The notes under the pieces were generated by a model. The model was not told where the DNA came from, did not search any database, and saw nothing but the letters and a program-made list of their open reading frames with translations. DNA of 64,000 bases from Auanema rhodensis (lineage: Eukaryota > Nematoda > Chromadorea > Rhabditida > Rhabditidae): the NCBI GenBank assembly GCA_964057225.1, contig OZ059895.1, positions 14,685,001 to 14,749,000 of the forward strand, given 5' to 3'. The translations under genes were made by a program, and so were the position numbers. Shown here in pieces: positions 50,204 through 62,200 of this stretch. The first letter of the stretch is position 1; the number at the start of each line of letters is the position of its first letter.

Positions 50204-51985
50204 AATCTAATAAGAGCTTGCCTCATTTAATCTTACTTACAGCTTTATTCAACAAAACTTATTCGGAACAGACAACTGAGCTAGAACGTGAAGTTTTTCG
50301 TAAATATAATGTCAGAACTCGACCAACAAAGTTAGTTTGCACACATCAATGTATCAGCATTTTCCAACATATTTTGATAGAAATGGATCAGCTGCAACAG
50401 TCATTGATGTTCATTGGCATATCATACATGCGAGTATCAATCAGGAACAGGGTTCGATGACGTTACATGGACATTTGTATATGGTATTGATTGTATTTTT
50501 GAAGCCGAAGTTGAAGAAAGATTTCTAATTTAGCGTTGGGATGACGACTATCTTGGCTGGGATCCAGATGACTTCAATGGTATTCGTCTTCTACAAGCTC
50601 GTAAATGGCACGTGTGGAATCCCAGAATACGTGTAGCTAATTCGTAAATAATACAAACTTACAGCTTTATTTGAGATAATTATTGATTTAGAATATCTGG
50701 AGTTCATTCACATCATGACATAGCTCCTGTAGCTCATGTACTCATCATGACCCAATCTAAGGAGAAGGTATTAGTAGGCAGAATCAGCGCTTAACTCAGG
50801 TTATAACTTAAGGGATCGTCTGTTGAGATGTATCCGACGTTTTCTATCAATGTTGGATGCTATTTCGATTATGCTGATTATCCAAATGATATCAATGAAT
50901 GCTCTATAGCTATCTATTCACCAACGAAGCTGTCTGATGTACTACTTGTTCATATTTGAAAGATTTTACACATTTTCCTTTAGGTTGCTCTTCGAGTTTA
51001 CGAGAGTTGGCCACCAACATTAATGCTTGGTTAGCTTTCCGTCAACTTCTTCTTCTAAACGATATTTTGCCATTTAGGTTGGGGAGCTCAAGCAAACAAA
51101 CGTATAATCTCCGATTTTGAAATAGTTGATTTCAAAAATCGGCTCTTATACTACAGAAATGGATCGACTACAACGGAAAAGCCGACAACACCGTTTGAAA
51201 CAGCAAACACATGGTAAGTTAACAACTGAATCTGATAAACATCATCATCCACATCATATAGGCCAGTAATTGAAGGGACCGTGAGAATGCGTCGACATAC
51301 AGCTCTATATGGCATTGGAATCTTTCTACCATGCTTGGTAAGCAGGAGGAAAAGCCCGACGGATCGTACATGAAATTCATTTTAGGTTTCAATATTGATT
51401 AACATCTGTTCATTTATTTTACCATCACTATATATGTCTATATATAGTATAATGGCGAATTATGTTATTCAAATAACATTTTTACAAGAAATTGTAACGA
51501 AGCTTCCATTAACAATCTCAAAAGTACCGGATACAGGTAAGGATTACAATCTACATTGATCATCAAGAACTGTCTGAGACTTCAGTTGTTATGTATGGGC
51601 TTTCCATGTTTTTGAATCTCATCTCCTTCTTCTTTCACATCTTCTTCATCTATCTGGCTACAACCGTACGTGATCTGTTTTTAACACAACAAACTCAATT
51701 GCTCATCTTCTTTCTTCAGAATACAACACCTCCAAAGTCATTGCAGCGGTTTCTGGAGCGATTTACAACATTTTACAAGAAGAAGACATGCGGTGAGTCA
51801 TATTTTTTTAAGAAAAAAACAACATTACGAAGAGAGTATAATACTCGAAATCTGAAAAATTTAAGTTTCTACTTGAAGTTTTTATAGAAAATTGGACAGA
51901 ATGCATAACCATTATTCGAGCATTATTTTCAATAATCTTCATCTTTGGCTATGTTATCATTGGTTTATATTTTGTATTAAATTAA
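49949..51985 (+). CDS. Divergent Cys-loop ligand-gated ion channel subunit
   Basis: Pentameric ligand-gated channel subunit of the nicotinic/GABA-type superfamily (nematode lgc-like). Signal peptide MIWLNTSCLILFLFYVYSS, then an acidic tract with eight Asp, and FNKTYSEQTTELEREVFRKYNVRTRPTK as in ligand-binding domains. HVWNPRIRVANS follows, and the Cys-loop GCYFDYADYPNDINEC has exactly 13 residues between the cysteines. TM1 is GIGIFLPCLVSILINICSFI, TM2 lies in the segment around SLYMSIYSIMANYVIQITF, TM3 is VVMYGLSMFLNLISFFFHIF, a short M3-M4 loop follows, and TM4 is FSIIFIFGYVIIGLYF, ending VLN. The usual TM1-TM2 selectivity motifs are not clear. A (CT)n intron of about 125 nt follows exon 1. 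One intron (about 50331-50376) is placed by phase. Ligand unknown. Confidence 0.85.
50147..50197. repeat. (CT)n microsatellite in intron
   Basis: Uninterrupted CT run of about 50 bp within intron 1 of the Cys-loop channel gene, forming an exaggerated polypyrimidine tract before the acceptor near 50240. Confidence 0.95.
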
Positions 51986-52072
51986 TAAATCAATATGTAT
52001 AATAAATTAAATAATTTATATCGTAAATGACCAGTTTTTATAAAGAATGATGATTCTCATAATTAGTATAAT

Positions 52073-53080
52073 TTATGATAAACAGTTTGTTAACCATGCT
52101 AATGAATCATCTATTCCATCTAATGTATTGATATTCACACTGTATAATGTTACAGGATTTTCACAATAATTCACCAATGATGATGTTTCTTAAGAATTAA
52201 AGTTAATCAAGTTGTAAGTTTGTATATGAAGAGACTCTAAAGACTCATACCTGTTGGCTGAATGCCCAATGATTCCAATAGTAATTGATTGCTAACACCT
52301 CTGAGTGTACCGCTTGAGTTTATGTATAAGATTGGAACATGTGGAGCCTGAAAGAGAGATGAATGCGATGAAGTAGCTGGTCAATAAAAGGAAAAAGGAA
52401 GATCATGAGCAAGTTTTAACAAATCTGAACTTACTTTCCGAAATAGTTCAATGACATTTTGTGAATCTTTTTTAATTTCAAAAATTGTAGAAGTATCGGA
52501 AGAATCAAACACATAAATCACAGCATCAGCATCACCATGTTGCCATACAGGAACATCTAAAAATAATTTCATTTTTATCCAGATGAAAAGAACTACAATA
52601 TGATGTACTTGTGACATTTGGCAGATGATGTAGTTGATAAACACGTCCATTCTTCAATGTTACTTCATCAATTACTTAAAAAATGCTCAATGTAAGTAAC
52701 AATATAAGATTCAAACACAATTCTTCACATACACTCATCTTCAGTTGCAGCTGATCGTATTATCCTGGCATAGCTGATCCTGCCAGCTTCTGCAGGACCA
52801 ATTATAACAATTTTTCCACAAACTTTCGGTCCAGCTATAGTAGTATACATTGAGTTCATATATATATCAAATAATTCACGCTTACACACATATGAATATA
52901 GTTCAGAAGCTTTTTGAAAGAGCCATGAGCCTAAAGCTACATCTTTTTCTCCAATCGTAATTTGGATGTTCATATATGCTGCAGGTACTACGACACTAAA
53001 ACATATTGAGACAACATGTTGAAATTTCACGAGAATAACGAAAAGATATGAAAAAGGTAATTCCATAATAAGAAATCCAT
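52073..53080 (-). CDS. Degenerate SAR1/ARF-like small GTPase paralog, lacking a P-loop
   Basis: Spliced protein starting MDFLLWNYLFHIFS (a SAR1-like hydrophobic start), or MELPFSYLF if the first intron at about 52996-53030 is retained (start 53066). The GTPase core can be traced against SAR1 only by position: CGKIVIIGPAEAGRISYARI stands where SAR1 has the Walker A GLDNAGKTT, so the Lys and Ser/Thr are missing. DADAVIYVFDSSDTSTIFE matches the INGIVFLVDCADHSR strand, APHVPILYINSSG matches VPILILGNKID but without NKxD, and the end DGIDDSLAWLTNCLS matches the C-terminal helix. So nucleotide binding is unlikely. It lies 246 bp downstream of a second SAR1-like gene on the same strand. What it does is unknown. 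Confidence 0.62.
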
Positions 53081-53325
53081 TTTAGTTTATATATAAATAT
53101 AATTATATTAAATTATTTAAAATAAAAAAATTATTTATTTGATAAACAAAAAGCAAAAAAAAAAAAGAAAAATGAGCTGTACATAATAGTATTTGTATAG
53201 ACAAATATGCCACTTAATTGATATGAAAAGCCATAACAATGGTTTGAAAATAAAATAATTTGTTATACATATAGAATTATTTTACATTTATTATTACAAA
53301 ATAAAACTGAATGAGATAGAACATT

Positions 53326-54210
53326 TCAATTTTGAAGTTGATTTGTAAGCCAATGAAAAGCTTCACCGATTCCTGTACGCTGTACTACTGAACAACGAAA
53401 CATTTCAATTGGTCGGATAGTTATATCTAGTAATGAGTCATCTGCTGAAATAATCAATAAACAAAGATAAGACAAGAGTACAAATAATAAAAATAATTTC
53501 CTTTTTTTTTTCCTAATAACTCACATTTACCGGTACAATTGACATTAAGAAAACGACAGATGTCAGCAGAAGCCATAGCATGTAGTAAATCACATTTTGT
53601 TCCCAAAATAAGAATCGGAGTTATAGCCTGAATAAACAAAATAATTTAGAATATATGATGATGATTTCATAAGTCACGTACATCTTCTTCATTTAATAAA
53701 ACTTGAAATTCTTTTTGATTACGACCCAGGTTGTATGTATCAGTTAAGTCAACAACATATATGACAGCATCAAAACCTGTGACATCAATAGTATTCAGAT
53801 CTTAAAATAATATTTTGAAGACAAAATCTTGAAATTTCTTCAAAAAAAATACCTTCAAATTCTAAATTGACTTCAATCAAAGTATAAACTATATCACCTA
53901 AAGTTATTTGCGATGGACCTAGAAGAAAGATCAACATGACAATCACACATTTTGAAGAACTGTAAGTGAAAATACCTGGTGAGTCATCTTCATTCAAATT
54001 TCTAATACAACGTATCAGGGTCGTTTTTCCAGCACCTTCTAATCCTAGAACGGCAATGCGATGAGGTTCGCGCACTGAATACTCTATAACAACGGATGAA
54101 AGCATGAGAAACTTCGAAGAAATACAAGAATTTGAAAATGAGAAGATATTGAATCATAGATTACCTTTTAGGTGAATAATGTCCAGCAAGCGGTTCCAAA
54201 CCCAAGACAT
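53326..54210 (-). CDS. Divergent SAR1-like small GTPase with altered switch II
   Basis: SAR1 drives COPII coat assembly at the ER. Here the N-terminus MSWVWNRLLDIIHLKEYS resembles the SAR1 membrane-inserting start. Walker A is intact: IAVLGLEGAGKTTLIRCIRN. FDAVIYVVDLTDTYNLG, ITPILILGTKCDL and the C-terminal ITIRPIEMFRCSVVQRTGIGEAFHWLTNQL follow SAR1 closely. However, the DLGGH switch II motif is replaced by VNLEFEDLNTIDVTG, so the Gly and the catalytic His are gone, and NKxD reads TKCD. Length of about 185 residues is near normal. It may bind GTP without the usual hydrolysis switch. Not the housekeeping SAR1. Upstream neighbour of the more degenerate paralog. Confidence 0.75.
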
Positions 54211-55927
54211 GTCCTTGTCATATGTTTTCTGAAACGAAAACCGGTAAACATGTATATATATATATATAATTTTCGACGAAATAGCCTTGGAAGTTATGTC
54301 AATTACTGAAGCAAAATAGCCAAAACAATCTTAATTTTTGAAAATCTCGCAGCATTCCTACAGATGATATACTATGTCAATGTTCGCAAATAAAGAAGAA
54401 AAAAAACATGCGAAATGTGACATAAATAAAGGAACAACCGTTCAATACGATCAAATGAGAGAAATTGGCGTCATTTCACGTAAACTTCACGTACGTTCCT
54501 AGCATATCATAGAACGTGCGCGAGGAAATAGTTAGATATCAGAAGAGAAGGTAACGCACAAGAGATGCAATTATGGATGAGTGATCACTCAAAGCTATGA
54601 GAGAGTCAAGAAGTGGAAACAGACAGGTGAAAGCATAACGAGTAAAGTAAGAGGTAGACCTTGCGGATCGTGTTTACAAGTCCGCTCTTCTCAACAGATG
54701 CTCTACCGAAGTACGAGGTTTTAATCTCTCTCTCTCTCTTTCTCTCTCTCTCTTTCTTTCTCTCTCTCTCTCTCTCTTACTTTGACCCTGTATTGTCAAT
54801 TGTAGTCTGGTATGCAAGAAAGTTTGCAATCTAAGGAACTAAGTTCTATAACAACTTATTAACAGCAAACAACCATAAAGCCTAGGAGAGCCAGATGCTT
54901 GCTTATATGATAATATTTTTGATTTGTTATCAGTAAACAAATGAAAAACTGATATTTTTTTTCTGTAAACTTAATAGTTATCATCAGGTGAAAATAGGTA
55001 CTCCGGGAAAAGGACAAACCTAAGGATGATCAAGACACCAAAAAACAAATAATTAATGACAAAATCCTTCAAAATCTATGACCTTTGCAAAAAAAATATT
55101 TGGAAATGGAAAGAAAATCTGATTTGAAAAAGATCATATGACAACATAATCAGGATATCTACCTATGTTTATATTGAAGAAGGATTATTTTGGTCAGCTA
55201 GGCCACTAGACAATGAATACGAAGTTTGGAAAGACAGTTGACTGATCACGTTGAAGATATATTGATCCAAAACTTTGAAGTTATAGCGAAATAGAGAGGG
55301 AGAAGGTAAGAGAATGAAAATTTTAAAAGATAGAGACCCTAGTAAACAGCATGAATGTTAACGAGGATGAACTAATCTGCAAAAAAAAGACAATTATTTT
55401 GAAAAACAGTGCTGTTTTGGTAATGAACATTGGAACATAGTATTGATTACCAATATAACTTCTTACTATTCAAGATAAGTTGATTCTGGAATTTCCCAGG
55501 ATCTTATTGTCAGAAAAGGTATTGAGTATGTTGAAATCAGTTATCTATAGGATGTAATTGAAAAGGAAAAAGACTGTATATGTGTTAAATACATGTGAGG
55601 AAGGTTTGAGAATGGTTTTGTTTAGAATGTGTTCCCAAACGAAGTTTGTACATAAAATTCCTATTCGCACGAACAATGAATGGTAAAAGTTAAAGGTCAC
55701 ACGATTTCTCATACAAAATATAAATTAAGTTTGAATAGTTAAAATCTTACATTGTTTAAGCATTCTTTACAGATTTACCGTTGGCAAGATGTAATTATTA
55801 TGAAAAGTTCATCTACGGTTGATGAACTGAAATTCCAAAAACGGATATGATAGTAGAAGACAATTTTGAAGGAATTTCACAACTTGCACATACAAACATT
55901 CGCACATCCACACATAATACGGTGCAG

Positions 55928-56004
<77 letters not shown>

Positions 56005-57311
56005 GACAGAGAAAATCTCATTAATATCGGAGATATAGATATGAGATAACTAATGTTCATTCATAACATAGATATGTAGTACCTTTTACTGAATTGGAAT
56101 GTGGATTATGAAGATGAAATATGCAATCAATATTGTTGATTAAAATCTTTTGTTTGTTTGATTGCATAAGAGGTTGAACGATTTTGTGATGAATTCTCAG
56201 TATACTAAGGAAAAAAACTTAAAAGGTTGTCTCATTAGTAAACAGATGATAAACTGACTTTTGCTCATATTTTTTTACTGCATGCAGCAAAGATAAGGAA
56301 ATATGAGCTGCAATAATATGAGTTTATTGTGTGCAAATTACTTAATATACTTGTTGATGTAGCCTCAATAGTAGAAATATCAATTCTCTGATTATCATTA
56401 TCGCAAAAAACGAACAAATTCTTAAGTTATTGCTGAAAATCTGTCCTTCAATGTATGCAACAACGCTTCAACTAATGCACTTTTCCACAAAAAATAAAGT
56501 ACGCGACGCTGTGTTCACGTAAAATTTCACGCATTTCAACGCTAGTTGATACTACGAATATGTACAAAGCTCACACTATTATCAGTTTGTGTTAACGATT
56601 ATATATTGTAGATTGTGAGACATGGACTATTTCTCTTTCACAATATATCAAATATAACATTATTTCTTAATTTGTACGATTTGTGATGTATAGCTGACGT
56701 TGCTTTATCAACGGCATCGCCGTAGAAAACCTCTATGTATTCTCTGATCTCTAGCATTTGTCATCATTTGCGAACGTTCGAGTTCCCCATCATGTTTTAA
56801 CCGAAGTTTTTGCTATTTCATAATTCTTTAAAAAATGAGTATATAAAGGAATTGTAAATTGTTTAGCACATAGAAAGCTTCATCTTTCTTCTCACTCACT
56901 ATTTTACTCAGTATCCCCGTTACTCTCTCTCTCTCCCTTTTCTCTTTGTGCAGTATCCGTCAAGTGCTATGCTGCAGTACTTTCTCGAAACTTTTGATCT
57001 GACGTTCCCCCATTCGGCCTCTTGATATCTTGACATAGTGCACGTGCAAAATAACAAAATGCAATGAAGTTTGTGGAAAAATGTGCGCGTGGAACTAGAG
57101 TCTTGTCAGATTGATCGTGGTGTTTTCTACATACATACATACACACACACACACAACTTCTCGTTGGGTTATCAGATAGTCTTCCAGTCCATTCTTTCTT
57201 TATGTTTTCATTTGTATATAAGTAACAAAAATCGTTGATTAAGCTGTCATAATTTTATATTGGAAGCATACAGTTTCAATTTCTAACGTCTTCTTTTCAG
57301 TATATTCGAAT
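54211..57311. other. 3.1-kb gene-poor region with dinucleotide tracts
   Basis: Between the SAR1-like gene and the CDR-like gene, which point away from each other. It holds (CT)n at about 54725-54777 and (AG)n at 55930-56001, small TATA/AT runs and otherwise unstructured AT-rich DNA. I checked for spliced ORFs and RNA genes by eye and found none; regulatory sequence for both flanking genes is the default reading. Confidence 0.45.
55930..56001. repeat. (AG)n microsatellite
   Basis: Roughly 72 bp of pure AG repeat, the longest dinucleotide tract in the window. Open frames over it (Arg-Glu or Leu-Ser repeats) are artefacts. Confidence 0.97.
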
Positions 57312-58454
57312 ATGTCTTGTTGCTGTTGTCCAGTAACTTTGATCTCAATTCTTGCTGGCTTGTACTTCATCTACAAGTTTTTCTTTGTCAAGAAAAATCC
57401 TGATGTATGTCTTATACTCATAAAATATTTAGTTTTCAAGTTATTTAGCTCCGCGAAACTAATTGGAAGAAAAACGTCGTATATTTCTACCAATTCCCTC
57501 GTAATAAAAATGTTCCAAGTGCATCCCCATATTGTTTGAAACTTGAAACATTCCTCCGTATTAATAAAATTGAATATGAGGTAAATAACACTATTTCTCT
57601 TCTTTTTACTATTAGGAATCTAATTCTAGAATCGTTTCACTTTGAGTGACCGCTCCAAATATGGTCGTCTTCCATATATCGAGTTGAACGGGGAACAAAT
57701 CGCTGATTCAAAGATCATCGAAGAGCGTCTCATTAAGGAATTCAACGTCAAGGTATAATTCAGAATTTAACTGTATTTCTACTAACTTTTCTTTGTTCAG
57801 ACAGTTGGAACCGCTCAAGAAGATGCTGTTGCCTTATTGGCTTCTCGTACTTTTGATGCTCACACCTTCTTGTAAGTTTCAATTTCGGAATTCGTTAAAC
57901 TTCTTAAATTCATACACTCATCTATGAATATTCTTTTCAGCGTATACCTGCACTACAAGATCGTTCAAGATCCATCTAAGCTTGTCAACTCTTTCTTGAA
58001 CAATTCCGTTCCTTCCTTTATTCTTCCTATTGCTAGCGCTTTTGTTTCATACATGTTCAAGAGAAAGGTAAAAACCTAATTGTATTAAGACCAATACTCT
58101 CAATTCAAATTGATCAGGTTGTTCAACGTATTGATACCGCTTTCGGAGGAATTTATACTGACGAAGAATACAAAACTTTGTTGAACAAGGATATTGAAAG
58201 TTTCAGCAACGTTTTAGGAGATAAGAAATACCTCTGTGGTGATAAGATCGGAACTGTAAGTTGTTTTCTTCACCAGAACTTCATAAAACTTATCTTTGTT
58301 TCAGCACGATTGCACTGTATTTGGTCATTTGGCTTCAGTCTATTATCCATACCACACCTATGTTAACGATGTTATTGACAAATATCCCAACTTGGTCAAG
58401 TACATGGAACGTATTCGTGATACCGTATACCCAGACGATTTCAAACTCAATTAA
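57312..58454 (+). CDS. CDR / failed-axon-connections GST-like membrane protein
   Basis: About 275 residues. The short N-terminus MSCCCCPVTLISILAGLYFIYKFFF combines a Cys cluster with one transmembrane helix. The rest is a thioredoxin-fold GST-like protein of the metaxin/failed-axon-connections group: VYFYQFPRNKNVPSASPYCLKLETFLR, KYGRLPYIELNGEQIADSKIIEERL, then the helical GST C-terminal domain with KYLCGDKIGTHDCTVFGHLA and YPNLVKYMERIRDTVYP. In C. elegans this architecture is the CDR family, which includes a cadmium-induced lysosomal protein. The ATG is 11 nt after cttcttttcag, a good trans-splice acceptor. AATAAA at 58488-58493. Convergent with fozi-1. Confidence 0.85.
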
Positions 58455-59229
58455 GTTATGAATTAGATTTCAACATAAACTTGAAATAATAAAAAAAATA
58501 ATCTTAAATTTATTATACTGATGGAAACACTGATAATAGTACTATATAAGTTTATATATAAATACATAAACTATATATTTATATATCAAATACAAAAAAA
58601 AAGAAAAAAAAAACATCCTTTTAGAAGATATGGGGGATAATAAACTTAATGAGGAAGAAAGGAGAGATAGAGAAAAGCATGTCACGCAACTTATACGACT
58701 TGCTAAACTACCGTATTAGAAGGCGACACACACACAAGCTGCAAGAGAAAACGTTGGAAGTGGGTGTTGTTTGTTGAGGAAGAGACAGAAACATGGAATA
58801 TATAGACTAGTTACAAACCGAAAAAAAAATTATATATGGAGAAAGAAGTGTTATTAGAAAATTTATAACAAAAACCAAAAATTGATGGGAGATAGGTAGG
58901 TATTCAAGTTATTTTAAAATCAAATACGTAGAGGTCGACGAGGTACAGTTTCTAAACACGAACAATCGAGGGCAGTTTCCTGAACAGGCAAAAGAAATTT
59001 AATTCAGAAAGGGAACGGTTGCTGCTTAAAACTAAAAGGAAAGTTTTTCAAATATATATATATATATATACATATATTTAAACTTTCTATATATTTTGTT
59101 TATTTCTATATAAATAAGGAAGAGTACACATGAAGAGACGAATGGTAGTCAGAATGGTACGATACCTTGAATATTATTGATGAAAATTGAAGAAATGCAG
59201 GAAAAAAAACAATCTGGGTAGATTACAAA
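58455..59229. other. Convergent 3' region, CDR-like / fozi-1
   Basis: About 775 bp of A-rich and TA-rich DNA with (TA)n runs near 59050-59070. No gene recognised; presumably 3' UTRs, the fozi-1 one being long if it extends here. Confidence 0.4.
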
Positions 59230-62200
59230 TTATGGAGAGTCAGATGGTTCTTCCAATTTTGGAATAATTGGTATTAGACCGGCTTGTAATTTATCCAGAA
59301 ACTCGGCGATATCTCCCATGAAGTGTAAAGGAACAACGCTCACAGAGCTGTGGTCCTCGCAAAGGAATGTGTAGACGTCGTAGAAATTAGTCTGAAGAGA
59401 AAAATAGGTTAAGGATCTTAGTGGTATTGTAGTACCTTAAGCTTGTTGTAGAGACGGTACAGACGAGAATACTGGTTAGAAACCTTATGAGCAAACTCGA
59501 TCAAATTCTCATTGGAAGTGCTAGTGGTTGAAATTTCTCTTTCGCAATGGCGAGTAAGTTCGTAGAAAGTCTTGATTGCAGAAGCAACTTTATTGAAATT
59601 GGCTGGAAATCAATCGACATAGATTAAAGCTGATTGAAGCAATATACTCACTTTTGTAAACGGCTCTAATGGGCTCAGATAAATCGAATACATCCATCAA
59701 ATTTTGATTGGCCTGTAAAAGCTCAACAACTTTTTCGAAAATCTTAGTTCCGTCTGCTGTAATATGTTCAGAAAGCTGAAATTAGAATAAATAGGTTTGC
59801 GATGAGCTTAGCAGTCACATACTTCATTCAGTTTTGAAATTGGGAACTCCTGGATAGCATCAGCTGGCAAGATAGTGGCAAGGCTTCGCTTCACGTAGGA
59901 GGCAATATCAAAAAGAGATTTGTTCTTACAAACTTTGCGAGTTACAACAGTACAGTCAATAATACGCTGAAAAGAGAAAGGAGATAAATGGATCTGTTTG
60001 AAGGAAATTAAAACCTTTTCAATGAAATTCAAGCGTTCCTCGTATCTGGCCATACCAATCATAATGGCAAGCTTATCCTCTAATCTATCAATTTGGGCAA
60101 GCTGTAATACAAGTATGACACAACGTCAAGGATTCTGGGATCTCACCTCAACTAAGAATCGCTCTTCATCAGTTGTTATAGCATGTGGATGATCCTGAAC
60201 AAAGCTGCGAATAACCTTAGCATCAAGCTCATTAGGAGCAATAGTCAAAACTTTCTCGACCAAAACAGCAGGAAGCAAACCAAGATCCATTCTAAAAGAT
60301 AAGAAAGTTACTGCAATTCAGATTAATGTAAATCTCACTTATTCAAACCATATAATACTTCGAAAGATGGCTTGCTAGCCAATAGATCATTTCGAACTTG
60401 AGCTACTTCAGCAGCTTGAGTTTGATTTAGCAATGATGTTGGAGTGATATTTTTCTGAAAAGTAGTCGGATCAGAAAAGACCGAATGTGAGCACTTCCGT
60501 ACCTCCTCACTGAAAGAACGAAGCCACCAATTTTGTTGAGAAATGACATCATTCTTGTTGCGAATGAAGCTAATGAGTCCACTAGCATATCTGGAAATAG
60601 GTTGAGTTATCAAGCGTAAGAGTCACAGACGGAAGTACCGGGATTCGATTCTATCAGAACAAGTCTCATAGTCCTTGGACGAACTTGGCTCTGCAATATG
60701 AAGTGTTATATAGAAGTCCGAAATAAGTGTAACTCACTGTCATAAACAAGAGTCATTACATTATCAAGGTAATCATAACTTTGCTCTTCGTCAGAAGAAT
60801 CAGCCAAATTAAAAGGAATTGGTACATCAAGATGAATTTCGTCCATATTAAAGTACTTGAAATCGAATGTATCTTTGCAATTCAAGGTCTGAAGATAAGC
60901 ATATTGTAAATTTGAAAGCTTCAGAATTAATAGGATGTACCTCAAGAAGTGATCTTGATTCGTCTTTAGCAATATTGTTGTTGTTGTTGAAATTACTGTT
61001 CAGAATTGACGGAGCCAAGAAAGGAAATCTGAAATTCGAAATTTAATAAAGCAAACTTAGAATAATTCGAGAGATAGGGTCGAATATCGCCAGTTATATA
61101 CCTACAGTATATTTGTACATCCGAATGTCACATTTTCCATGTAATTCATTAGAACGTAGAAAATGATAAACAACTGACTATCATTGAGACAAACTACATA
61201 TACGTGTAGATATCCCTCTACGAAGCTTTTTTTACTGTTTTTGTCACAGGTAGACCTAATGTTTATCAGAAAAGGTAACTTGACGTACTTTCGTAAATGG
61301 ACTACTTTCGAAAAAAATTTCGAACAACTTTTTGTTTTTCTTTTTGTAGATCAAAAAAAGGTGCGAAAACAACTACAACATTAATGCTCGATGTTTGATA
61401 GAAAGAAAATAACAATTGGATTTTTAACATACCCATTGGAAGCTAATATAGGAAGTTGTGGCTGAGTCATCAATAAGAGTTCATCTCGATTACGAGATAC
61501 AGTTGGCTGAAAATATCATTGTTTTCAGAGAAAAAAAAACTGAATTTACCTTATTTTCTGAGATAGAATTCCGTCTGGCCATATCAGGTCCACCTGGTAC
61601 AATCAAACTAGAACTTCTCGCGAATTGCATATTCCCATAATTGTTTAAGCTTGCGCTTGCCATAGGCTTGCACTGAAAAAGGGAAGAAACTAGAACTGAT
61701 ACACTAGCTCTGGCTTACCACTTTCATTTGTGGACTTGCCGATGATCTGGGAGAAGGCCTACTTTGCATGTGTCTTCCCCTTCCACGAACAGACATACCG
61801 CGTCCACGTACTGAAAAAACTTTTTCAACTTTTGAAGAATATATCTAAAATTGTACCGTTGGGGAAGCAAACTTTCATGAATTGCTCAACTTGAGGAGCA
61901 TACTTTTCCATATAAGACACGGGATCTCCCTTAAATAGTAAACTAAGTTGATGTTAAGATATTCGAAAACTACCGCTAGGCCATGAAGTGAAACCATATG
62001 ACTTTTCACATTGTTCTTAGAATAAGTCGAGGCGAAATCACAAGCTGGACATTGGAACATCGGCTTTCCAACATGATATTGTCGTATATGGCAAGGTAAT
62101 TTCGAAGAGTGTACATCTTTTTGACACAATTCACAATATTGGAACGTACTGGGAGAACTCTGAACACTAACCATTAAACACACAGCCAATGAGCGAAATA

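Noticed and set aside
55809-56060. ORFs with Leu-Ser or Arg-Glu repeats
   Set aside because: Translation of the (AG)n microsatellite.
60640-60660. Possible tRNA T-arm (gggattcgattct)
   Set aside because: No cloverleaf around it and it lies in a fozi-1 coding exon.
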